The notes under the pieces: model-generated
What the model was told of the DNA's origin: nothing
Database searches by the model: none
The model's input: only the letters and a program-made list of their open reading frames with translations
NCBI GenBank assembly: GCA_964036195.1
Contig: OZ038452.1
Coordinates: forward strand, 31,073,785 to 31,137,784
Source of the DNA: Sphaerolaimus hirsutus
Taxonomy: Eukaryota; Nematoda; Chromadorea; Monhysterida; Sphaerolaimidae
Direction: 5' to 3'
Length of the DNA stretch: 64,000 nt
Shown here: piece by piece, positions 48,201 to 60,200 of the stretch
Layout: the number at the start of each line of letters is the position of its first letter
How positions within the stretch are numbered: the stretch's first letter is position 1
Translations under genes and position numbers: made by a program

Positions 48201-51200
48201 GATTCAAGTAATTTCCAAAATGTTGAAACTGGTACATTTTATAAATACTTCTTTGGCATTACTCCAGAATGACGTGTTTTGATTTGATGCACACATACTT
48301 GAACAAATCCAAAACCAAAAAAAGATGTAATTAAAAACCATTAGTGACAAAAAGTGGACCACCCTGTAAACGAGAACTTTGCCAAAACTGATAGCTAACC
48401 ATCTTCAATCATATGACACATTGCATCACTATAGTTGCAACTTGACGGATGGACATTTAATTACCATGATATTTGGTCTAAAGTGGCGTCATACTGACGC
48501 CAAATGTGACAGGTTGTACGTAAAAATGAATGAAATCCAAGTGTAGACACTTAAAAGTGAGGCGTAGTGAACATTACGGAGTGGGTCAAGATTAGGATTT
48601 AGTGGTATTTTTAATCACATTTTTATCTTTGGGCCAGTCCTGCACCGTTTCTACTTCGTGAAAGGTTCCAAATTCGATAAAATATTTGGGGATATCATAA
48701 AGAGTGGACCATGGAATGTGATAGGAAAATATTTTTTTCCATTAGATGGTATATGGTAATTTCATTGAAGTGCGTAGTCAGCGCGCTATTAAGTGTGATT
48801 TTACGGAACACCCTGTAAATAGTATGCACATCCGCGCGAGACAACTCCATCGCTCATCCACTTGACTAGTGATAATGATATGACATGATAAATGCGCTTT
48901 GGCATGGAGCCATCACGCTGCCAATTTTACAATCACAAATCCAGGGTGGGCTCATATTAGAAAAGAGATACGGTGAAATAAGAATAATTTAGAGAGTAAA
49001 TGGCGCTACACACACTAGTTGACAACACCCAAATGTAAACTGGTTCCCATCCCAATTCAAAGCTTGCTCAAGAGTAAAATAACACTAGGTACGCATTATT
49101 GTACATATATTTCCGGCCGGCATTGTATTTGCATTGCACATACCGCAATATTTTATATCAGCACTACAGCTTCATTTGCAATATGATTCAACACTTTGCA
49201 TTTGAACGTCGTTCGTCGACTCGTAAGTACACTTTGAATTGGAATGGGAACCAGTTGACATTTGGTGTCCATGTCAACTTGTGTGTGTGTGTGTGTAGGA
49301 GGCCAGACCACTTAGGATGCTAGTCGTTTGCTATGCTGTCAAAAAAGCTCACTTAGGATGCTGTAAGACATCGCTTCACATGGCAACTAGCTGCACGTTG
49401 TATGCCACCATTAAATCATTTCATGCTTGCTCATCAAATGCAACACTTAAAATGGATTTCATGAGCATTAGAAGTGAATTGAATTAGTTGAATATTTTTA
49501 AGCATTTTCTTGTCACTAGCCATGTGTTTTTTACTTTTTTACTTCTCAATTCACTTCGCATTTTACTTCTCAATTAACTTCTAGCACAGTAGCACTTGAA
49601 ATGAGGCACTACAGCATACCAACCATGCATTTCCCCATCATACTAAGTGACTAGCATACTAAATGATGCACCCCCGTGTGTAGTGCTAATAACACATCCA
49701 AAAATTGCAATATCGTATTACCTATAATAGCTCCCCTGGGCGATATGATTTCATCAGACGAGGGGAGATTTCGTTGTGGATTTATGCAAGGGAGGAGTTA
49801 CGTAGGTTCCGCATGAAACTCCATCGATAGTTACCAGATTACACAAAATACGGTAGATGAGTTTCCATGTGCCACGCCTCAACAAAGCTGTACACAAACA
49901 CAAACCACACGCGCAGAGAAAACACATTTAACTGTGTTTCCGTGCCACCATTAGCAGTGGCGTTATCTGGCAATAATATCCCATTACAGCGAGCGGGGCG
50001 TAAAATTTGATCCACACTACAGATAAACCACGCTCAAGTGCACTTGATACCGTATTTCCTCGAAATACCCCCCGGGGAGGTGATTGTTTCATAGAGGGGG
50101 GGTTAAACGAGGGGGGGGTTAAACGAGGGGGGGGTAATCGAGGGGGGGCATTTCGAGGGGGGGTATTATTCCGCCAGAAATTTTTTCAAATCCTAGTAAC
50201 AAATCGTCGTTTGTGATGTACACTGGGGTAGAAAAATGCATCAATAACTGACATGTATAGACTCCTGTAGACTAATAGTAGTACGTAGATGGTATAAACA
50301 CTGTTCTAACGTGATTACGACATTGTCTTAACGTGTGTTCTGCACTACGCAGAACACAAACTGCAGTATTTGTCATGTACGTTCTCTTTACACTCAATCT
50401 GGGGGGGGGTATTTCGAGGGGGGTGATTGTTTCATAGTGGTCTCAAGAGGGGGGGGGGGGGGTCAAACGAGGGGGGGGTATTTCGAGGGGGAGGGAATTT
50501 CGAGGAAATACGGTAGTTTCTTTTTGCAGGACAAGATAAATAAAACAAGCGAAAAATTTGAATTATTCTTTCAACATTACCTAATCTAAATACATAGGTA
50601 AAACTATTTACTCAAAATTAAACTTGCCTATACATAATAGACAAAAGTTACAAAACATCTGATTACCGGAAAAATATCTCTTCAACACTGCATATACGAA
50701 ATACAAAAGCATGCGCACTAGGTAACCACTCACCTATCCTGGTACTCATTAAGCAACTTTGCAGCCCTAAGTCTGGCTCCGCTGACTGCATTCACCCCTG
50801 CTCCATCCAAAAGTTTAGCATCATCTGCTAAAGCCAGCCTTAGTCCATCCGCTAATCTAGCCCTCACTCTAACTGCGGCACTGTAGGCACTGACAGTTTG
50901 ATTCTGGTTACCTTGTGACACCCCTTGGTTACCTTTTGCACCATGGAAATTGTTAGAGTCACTGGAATAGCCGCATTTGCCAACTGACGCGGGAAGGGTG
51001 GAATAGGGTCCTGGAATATAATTGAATTGGAATGCTGATTAAACAATTAACAATGTACATGGTCGGGCTGAAAAGTCCCCGGGCAGTGCTCGCCATTCGC
51101 ACTAGGGGTAAGCTACGGTTATAAAATTTTGACACGTTAATATATCAGGTGTTTTGAGTTTTCACCCAAAACTTCACCCCTCTAGCTCCACCCACTGCGG

Positions 51201-54200
51201 AACTGTGGGGGTTACAATTTCGGTCATTTTGTACTGATGTACAGGGGTGGGCATTTTCAGTTACCGCTGGAAAAACGCGATAGCTTGAGCTATGGTTGAG
51301 CTATCACAGTGAAATTTTAACACAATCGAGTAGACTCCATAGGACACCTATTCTGAAGTTTGCCACCAAAACGGCCACATTTTGTGTGGGTTATGGAACA
51401 CACAGTTTTTTTGTGTAATTTTGTGTCTTAACCCCCTTTATCTCAGGACTGGGGTACTGTTCGAGAAAAAAAAAGAATTTGGTCGTAGCCCCGACCCCAA
51501 ACCCCAACATATTTACTCAAAGGGCATCAAAATCGGCCAATGTACGACAGATTGGGATGACGCCAAAGCCAGTGACCCCCCCGCCTCAAATGCCACCCTT
51601 GATTTATCCTATCGTGACGCCGAGTCACAAAATTACACTAAAAACTGTGTGTTCCACAACTCACCCAAAATGTGCCCGTTTGGGTTTCAAACTTCAGAAT
51701 AGGTGTCCTATGGAGTGTACTCTATTGTGTTAAAATTTCACTGTGATAGCTCAACCGTAGCTCAAGCTATCGCGTTTTTCCAGCGGTAACTGAAAATGCC
51801 CACCCCTGTACAAATGGTGCTCTAGCTCAACGCTGCTTTAAGTTGTGATCATGAAACTTTGGCTAGTGAAAGCCACCAGTGTTGGCAATGTGCCAGCACT
51901 AACCAACATTAGCTATGATATCATAAGCCTAGTCCATATTGTCATTACTGTCACTACTCTCACTACCAAATTCATCATTCTGCCTCTACGGTTGGTCAAT
52001 ACAGGTTAATACACTAGACGTTTTTCATGCACACTGCTGTTGAACACAGGTAATGTGTCCACTACAGATTAGTAATGAAACACAAATGAAATTTAATTGA
52101 CATAATAATTTACTGCACATTTCAAAACAACATTAAAATCACTGCAATACAACATGATCTCAGATGATGACCAAAAACATCCATCACAGTTCCCACGTTT
52201 CTTGCACATCACCCTGCTCTGCATATTAATTTTACCTTAATAGCAATGATGTTGATGAAAGTGTTGAATACTATCAGCACATTGCCAACACTGGTGGCTT
52301 ACACTAGCCAAAGTTTCATGATCACAACTTAAAGCAGCGTTGAGCTAGAGCACCATTTGTACATCAGTACAAAATGACAGAAATTGTAACCCCCACAGTT
52401 CCGCAGTGAGTGGAGCTAGAGGGGTGAAATTTTGGGTGAAAACTCAAAACACCTGATATATTAACGTGTTAATATTTTATAACCGTAGCTTACCCCTAGC
52501 GCGAATGGCGAGCACTGCCCGGGGACTTTTCAGCCCGACCATGTATAAATATATCAGCCAACCTGAAGCGGAGTCAGATGCATAGCCAAGAAACAGGCCG
52601 AGCTTTTCCAGATCTGCAGAAACAATTTAATCAATATACAGGGCTACAACAACAAGAGAAAACTAGAAACTACAAAACTCACCATCACACTTATCCGCAA
52701 ACTCATAGTTACCCAGCGGGACTTTTCCATGGTTACCTAATGCCCCAGTTACACTGTGCCTGCTCTCGGGGCAATTGGGAATCAGTGGTGGAATTATGGA
52801 AGCTGGCAACTCGCCAGCACCTTCGTGTTCATCTGACGAAGACACTGGAAATGAGAATGTTTAAAATTCGGGTGAATCGTTCTTGAACAATTTGTGAGTA
52901 CCCGTTTTTAGATAAATACTTTACTCAAATATTTGAATTCTATTGGACCGGTGCCAACTTTGCGCATTCACCACGAAACTCGCTAACAATAGCGTGTGCA
53001 CTCTTTCGGACGGTTTAATTGTATAGTAATAAGTCACTCCAGTTAAAAAGGTGTGAAAAGTGTAATTTTTTGCTGAAAACTAACCCAAATTGGCACCTCC
53101 ATTCTGCCGAGTGCTTCTAGTCACAACTAAATTTACATTGCACGGATCAAATGTGGTTTCTAGCCTAGCTGAGTTGCGTCCTGTGAAATATTGGAATTGC
53201 AATTATTTATATGATTTTCAATTTTTAATTCAAATTTTGGTTTCTACAGCTTTATATAATCAAAACACTAAATTTGTGAATGCGTTTGCGTTTCGGTGCG
53301 CTATAGCGGGGCTCAATTTCACACTTGGTTGGTGACAAGTAAAATGACCAATACTAAAATAAAAATTTCAAGATGTCAAGTGGTTTTCATTTTTTATCAT
53401 TTTATCGACGCTTGACAAAGTTACCAATTTACGTTTACATCTACACACCTAAATTGACCACACCCATACTTTGCACCAGAAAGTTAACAGATATTTTTAT
53501 GAATTGAGTGATTCGACAATCCGATATTAGATATGTATTTACAATTCCCTTCTTATTTTGGCTCATTTTCATATGGAATACGGTAGATTCCAGTGCAAAG
53601 TGTGCAGCTAATACAGTATTTATACTTTACACTTGTCTGTCACTTGACAAAGTGCGAAATTGGATTTCAGTGACGAAAAAAAACTTCTAAACTAGTGAAA
53701 TACTGGAAAATGTTATGCAGCTAAATATTGGTGTGAAAAGCATTGGTCTCTTACCAAGCAACGAGTAATAACGCATGGCATATGAATTCAGAAATCGCTT
53801 AGAACTCGCTTCTAAAAAAAGAAATGGATAGTAATGGCCCTACACACACTAGTTTTCACCGTGACCGATGTGAAAACTGAAATGGCCACATGGCCACATC
53901 CAGCCTACTCATTTTGTATGCTTTATGTGTTTTAGTTTTCAAACATTCAAAGTTTAACTTTCATTAATTTAAATTCCAATATCAATTCAATAAAATAATT
54001 CAACCGTGTTCATTAATTTGCATTTGAAAAAAATTCAGTTTTCACACGAAGTCACGGTGAAAACTAGTGTGTGTAGGCACAATAAAACAAAATTAAATAT
54101 AGTTAATCATCCAAAAAATAAATAAAAACAAACCGGTAGACACATTGTCTTTTTTCAATCCCCTTCTATCCAAACTGCCGCCAAGTAAATCTTGCATAAT

Positions 54201-57200
54201 TTTACCCTGATTTGTCATTTCAGATTCAGATTGGGCATCTTCTCGGCGCTGAAAGCAATCTAATTTTGTACAGAAAATTCGTAAGTATATTGAGATGTTT
54301 GTAATTGCATTTGCATATGCAAAAGGAAGTTTGCAAAATGAAAAAATTCCCGCAAGTGGTGTAGTAAAAGACATTTTAGAAGGGAAAAAGAGTTAAAAGC
54401 TTAGTGAATTCAGAAGTGAGAAGTGGAATAAAAACTAAGAAGAAAAAGTGAAGTTGATATTTTGAAGTGAAGTCCTCACTTATAAATTTATGTTGCATTT
54501 TATGTGTTATTTCTCATTTCACTTCTAACTTCTCACTTCTAAAATGTTTATTTTACTTTTCCACCTGCAGAATTGCCACCGTATAAAAAATCTGTAACGC
54601 AGTTATAATTTTGCACAAGCACTTCTGCACACGCAGAATGCGTGTAAATAAATACACACCCAAAAAAACAACAAAATCAAAATTCGCACCTCAGTGCGGT
54701 TGGGGCAGAAAATCACGCTGACAGTGTCACTATCCCTGCCGCTATTATTGCCTGCCGAATCGCTGTTGGTGGCGCTATTCGCCGGGTTACGGTAGTTTTC
54801 GAGTTGATTCTGAATAACGCTCACTACTGAATCCACGCTGCCAGCTAGGTGGTTTGATTGGACGTCTGAGAGAGCATTTTATAATTGTTTGGGGGACCTT
54901 AAGTCGAATTATGGTTTGTTTTTGGGGTCGAGGTCAAATATTGTATTTTATATACCGTATTTTCTTGTATGGGTTCCAATGTGTGTTATTGTTTTGTCAG
55001 ACACTTTTGACGGACGCATTCAAGGGGACTTATTATTTCATCAAAACTCCGGATAATGAAATGACCATTATTAATCATCAATTCAGGGGTCTCCAACGGG
55101 GTGGGGGCTGCCCCCCCAAATCGACAGGCTATCTCCCGAGGCAATTTTTTGGCAATGTAGGTATGTGGAGCTACGATTAAGAAATTCAGCTTACATCTAA
55201 CCCAGAGGTAACCGTGAACATAAATACATAAAAATAAATTTATATACTTTTTGTAAATTTCAGGTTACTAATGTTTATCGCATAAATTAACATCAGTGCT
55301 GGTGTGATGCGGGGGGGGGGGTTTCATAGTGCTCCCGAGAGGGGGGGGGGGGGTATTTCGAGGGGGGGGGGTTATTATTTAACAACTTTTTTGAAATCCT
55401 AGCACAAAATCGTTGTTTGTGATGTGCGCTTGGGTAGAAAAATGCATCAATAACTGACATGTAAAGACTCCTGTAGACTAATATTAGTACGTAGATGGTA
55501 AAAACACTGTTCTAACGTGATTCCGACATTGTTTTAACGTGTGTTCTGCACTACGCAGAACACAAACTGCAGTATTTGTCATGTACGTTCTCTTTACACT
55601 CAATTTGGGGGGGGGGTATTTCGAGGGGGGGGGGTGATTGTTTCATAGTGGTCTCGAGAGGGGGGGGGGGGTCAAACGAGGGGGGGGGGGTATTTCGAGG
55701 GGGGGGGGGTATTTCGAGGAAATACGGTATTTGTTTTGCCAATTTTGATCAGTTTACATAAGCCCACAACAACAAAAAACCCTCCCAAACAAACCGAAAG
55801 CATCCCCCTCCCAATCTTCTCTATCCACATTTCTCCTATCCACATTCAAAATGGCGCCATTAGTTTCTGAGTTGACACGGGAATTTGTATTAGCAGTTTG
55901 CAATTGCTTATGTCTTGTCATCGGTGAGACCACGCCCACGGTGGGACTCTGAAAGATTGGGGGTTGTATTTAAGCAGCCGGTTATTTTAAGGGGGTGGTT
56001 GTATTTAAGCAGCCGGTTATTTTAAGGGGGTGGTTGTATTTACGAGTTTTAATTAAGTGATTAGTGATGGAAAAATGGTGTCAGGTGCTATGGGTTGAAC
56101 CAATTCAACTTTTCGAGCATTTATTTTGACGTCCATAAACGATATTCTTTTAACATAATTACATATTGTTCAGTTGTGAACCTACAATTCAACAATACAA
56201 GATGACATTCATTATCATATAAATATAAAGACACTAATTAAATTTATAGAAACCAATCTACCATTTCAAACTGCCATGCTAATGATAGGGTCTCATCCAC
56301 AAGCAATATTTCATTTCATTACTTTCAATTTAAGATGCAATTCAGTCCGCTAGCGCACTTGAATTAATAAAATCTGTCAAACTATGGACAGTGTATAGCG
56401 GATCATTTGACACAATAAATGTGCAAAAGTGTCATTTTAATTTTGGATTTTGGCACACGGTTTGTTGCTTGATGCCAAATTTCGGATTGAATTTCTCTAT
56501 GTGTGAATTGGATACCCATTAAAATTTAGATCAAATTTTAATGGGTATATATGGCGTCACCTACAAAGATGGCAGCACTAATATGTTGGTGCCACAGAGT
56601 TAACGTGGTGTCAGGAACCAAGCATGCCATAACCTTTTCCCGTTGATTTTTAACACCATGGGTTCTTTTACATGACTATACCATGTTTGATAGATTGCCA
56701 CAACCCTGGGCTGCCAGCTTGATACACACGAATATAATTGAGGCGTCTAATTCTAAAAGTCGACAAGTCCACAAAATGCGATTTTGAGTAAATCGCATTT
56801 TAAGTTTCAAACCCAATTCTAGGCCCGTGGTGCGTGTCCAATTTGGCTCTCTCATGCTTTCCATTAAGTTCCATATGTTGACAATAAAGTGTCAAATTTT
56901 CAGCCCCTAATCTCAACGTATATGTGAAAAATGGGGTGTCCATAAAATTCCATTCGGTCAGAGCAAAACTGTTTTTGTGAGGGAAATGGAATGGTCCTGC
57001 TTTATGGGAAATTTATGCACTTGTCGACTTTTAGAAGTCGGTGCCCATAGTGGACCTATCACATTTCTTGCGTTTTTTCCCATAAAAAATGGGAAGCGGG
57101 GGATGGACTAGTCGACTTTTAGCCCAAAACTACGTGGACTTGTCGACTTCTTGCCCAATTTTTTTTTGCATTTTTTCCCAAAAATGTCAAATTTGGCACT

Positions 57201-60200
57201 ATGCCATTTGGGCATGTGAGGAAATTTTATGGAAAATGATGAAAAATTTGCGGAAGTAGACCCAGATGACGTCTCCGGGCCTAACTCAAAATTTTCATAT
57301 TTTGGACTTGTCGACTTTTAGAATTCGACGCCTCAATTATAAATAATTATGTTCACAAACAAATGTTTTTCACAGACACAGAAATTACAAATGCACGGTT
57401 AAAATGACATTGTGTTTTGCAAACATTGGATCCAGAGTCAAACGTACGACCAGGGGGGTTATATTCAAACACCCCCAATCACATGCTCGGTGTCTAGAGC
57501 CAGTGCCAGCAAACTATAGTTAAGCTGGGAAGGGTATACAGTTCTAAGCGCGACAGAAACAACTCTGCCCTGTGCGTGTGTGTGTGAAATGAGCAACACA
57601 TGTTGCATGTGATCAATGAATGGAAGGAATTAAATTGAATACGTACTCGTACAGCATGCTACATAGGTGCCACGCACACACTGCCAGTGTCAACTGGGTT
57701 TCGTGTCAATTCAGATTTCACTTGACTCATCGCACAAGCACGTATTTATACCCAAGGACGTAGCCAGGGGGGGGGCGGGGGGGGGCGGCCGCCCCCCCCT
57801 TCCCGGGCCGGACCATAAAATGCGCCAGAAATGGCACTTCCAGAAGACTACTTTGTCGACAGTTTGAAAAAAATTTGCGCGCATTTTCCCGCCACAACAT
57901 CTATTTTCGGCTGACCGGTCTCCGCGGACTCAAAGCCAGTGAAAATGGACCCTATTCGTGTCCACGTCGCTCAATATGCCTTTAAAATACAGACGTATAC
58001 TGCTGCTTTGGCGCCAATGCCAAAGCCAACACCAGTGGCGCCATGGCGTGGCACCCAGGAATGGCGCCAGCGCCAAGGCGTCATTCCCCTACTACAGGGG
58101 TAAAATTTTAGGGGGGGGGCGCCGCCCCCCCCCCCGTTCGCCGGGCTCCGTATACAATCCCCACCCCGCTCAAAAATCCTGGCGTATACCTAGATGTAAA
58201 TAACTGCCATAATATTGAAAGAATACCGTATTACCTCGAAATACCCCCATGGGGGTTTATTATTTCGCCAGCAAAATTTGAGGGGGGGTTAATTCGAGGG
58301 GGGGGGGGGATTATTCGAGGGGGGTTTTATTATTTCGCCAGAAAATTTCGTGAAATTCATACTAAAGATCACGCTTTTTCCTACACAAAAACGGTAATAA
58401 ATGTGAGAAAATAGGTTATATTGGGGCTATCGATGTACATTTGTACACAAATGAGCGTAGCTCAGTATTAAAGTGTAGCTGCGATGCGAATAAGTAGTAT
58501 TAAATACATCATGTACATTGCATACATGATGTACATCATTCCGGAGGGGGGGTATTTCGAGGGGGGGTTATTATTTCCCCAGCCTATTTTGAGAGGGGGG
58601 GTTAATTCGAGGGTGGGTTTATTCAAGGGGGGGATAATTCGAGGTAATACGGTATATCAAATTCAAAGCATGTGCATTTGAACATGTTTTGCGCATGGTC
58701 AACTAAAATCTGAATTGCCGAATGGAAACCAGTTGACAGCCGGCAGTGTTTGACTAGTGTGCCCAGGGCTGGAGTTTTCACTAATGTAAAGCAATAATGT
58801 ACTAAGGCACTTAAGTTATACTGGGAATGCATTGACGCGCATTTAAACACAAAATTCCTATGCAAATGCTGAGAAATTTCATGGCTTTAGATAATTTTCA
58901 TTTCGTGCACAATAATTTGTTGATATGGCTTAAATGCTGTGATCCGGACATTTTGCGTAGATTTCAAACAAAATGCCCCGTTTTACGTAACTACGAAAAC
59001 CTAGGTATATAAAAATAACCATTTACAACGCAAAACATTACTCAACGTAAATAAAGCAACCAGATGCAGATGTAACCTAAAAATGAGAAACAAAAAAAAC
59101 TACAACAAAAAACACCGACCCCCACCTGTTTCACAGCGCCATTTCTACTGCTTGAACCATTTTCCTCAGACGGACTCCGCACGCAGTTACTAGCAGTGGC
59201 TTTTTTCTCGCCCCCCGCACAGGCATTTTGCACCGGTAGGGAAGTGACATTCGACGGCCTTTTGAGTGCGGACGTTTGCGCATTAGAACGGGAATTTATC
59301 GGTAAAGAGGTAGATCTGGGCGTGAAGCCTTTGACCGCCAAAACCGGTTTCGATTGTACCGTCGTAGGGTTCGTCTGGAAATTTGGATGAAAATTTTTGA
59401 GCGAAAAAGGGATACTTTTGAAGTTTTTGGTTTGAGTTGAAAATTACCCTCTTTCAGTTTACACGGTTGCCAGATTGGGCCCCCACACACTGGATAGCAA
59501 CTGAATTCGTGTGAACTAAATGTCAACTGAATTTAAGTGATACTGTGATTTCAACTTATCTATCTGATAGAGCATAGGTTATTTTACATCATGACACTTC
59601 ATTTTCATTGTTCCTGTTGAGTGTGATGCTTTTTACAAACTTCTTGTTTTATTCAATTGACACTGAGTTGACGCGAATTTGCGATGTCAACTAGTGTGTG
59701 TGGGCCCAATAAAGCATGGAGTAATTTTTTTCGCATGATCTAAAAACGTGATCCAAAAGTCGCACCTTTTTTGCAGCGTGAGTGGGCGTGACATTGTTGT
59801 CATAATTTTTTTCGCTTTCCCCGGGCGACTGCCTAGTCTCATCCGAGGGCGCACTGCTCCAAGTCGGGCTGCGTTTTAAAAAAAAGTTGAAAAAACACGG
59901 CAAAACATTTTTCGGTAAACGGTACAGTAAATCGAAAAACTGCGCTGAACCACACTGTTGGGGAAGCTTCGAAAACCAACTGCGGTTTCGGTACGGTAAA
60001 TTTTCGAATTTTACGGTACGGTAAATTTTACCATTCTAAATACACAAAACTTAAAAAAACATTCACCTCGAATCGCAGCCAACATAAGCGGAGTCGGCGT
60101 CGGTTTCTCCGCTATCCTTCGATTTCACACTGCTGCCCGATGTGGAGTTCGAAACCGCCGACACTTTGGGCTTCAAAATTTTGCTTCCCGCCGCTGCTTG

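Larger units (their letters stand above)
41808..50733. other. Longest intron, between NAV exons 12 and 13
   Basis: 8.9 kb, holding 43745-43995, 44694-44919, the nested 45401-46363 pair, a G-run MITE fragment near 46650-46745, 49002-49302 and 50048-50515. 46,800-48,960 is AT-rich with nothing recognised. Confidence 0.65.

Noticed and set aside
40648..48380. Possible 7.7-kb transposon with CAGGGTGGTTCA-like ends
   Set aside because: Only about ten bases match, no target duplication seen, and it would enclose a NAV exon.
51382..51702. Plus-strand frame inside the nested foldback
   Set aside because: No transposase signature; it runs into the palindromic arm, so it is not a plausible gene.
52663..52845. 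Reading NAV exon 10 through its donor as a longer exon
   Set aside because: The G|GTGAGT donor and exact phase with the 51-bp exon 11 are better supported.
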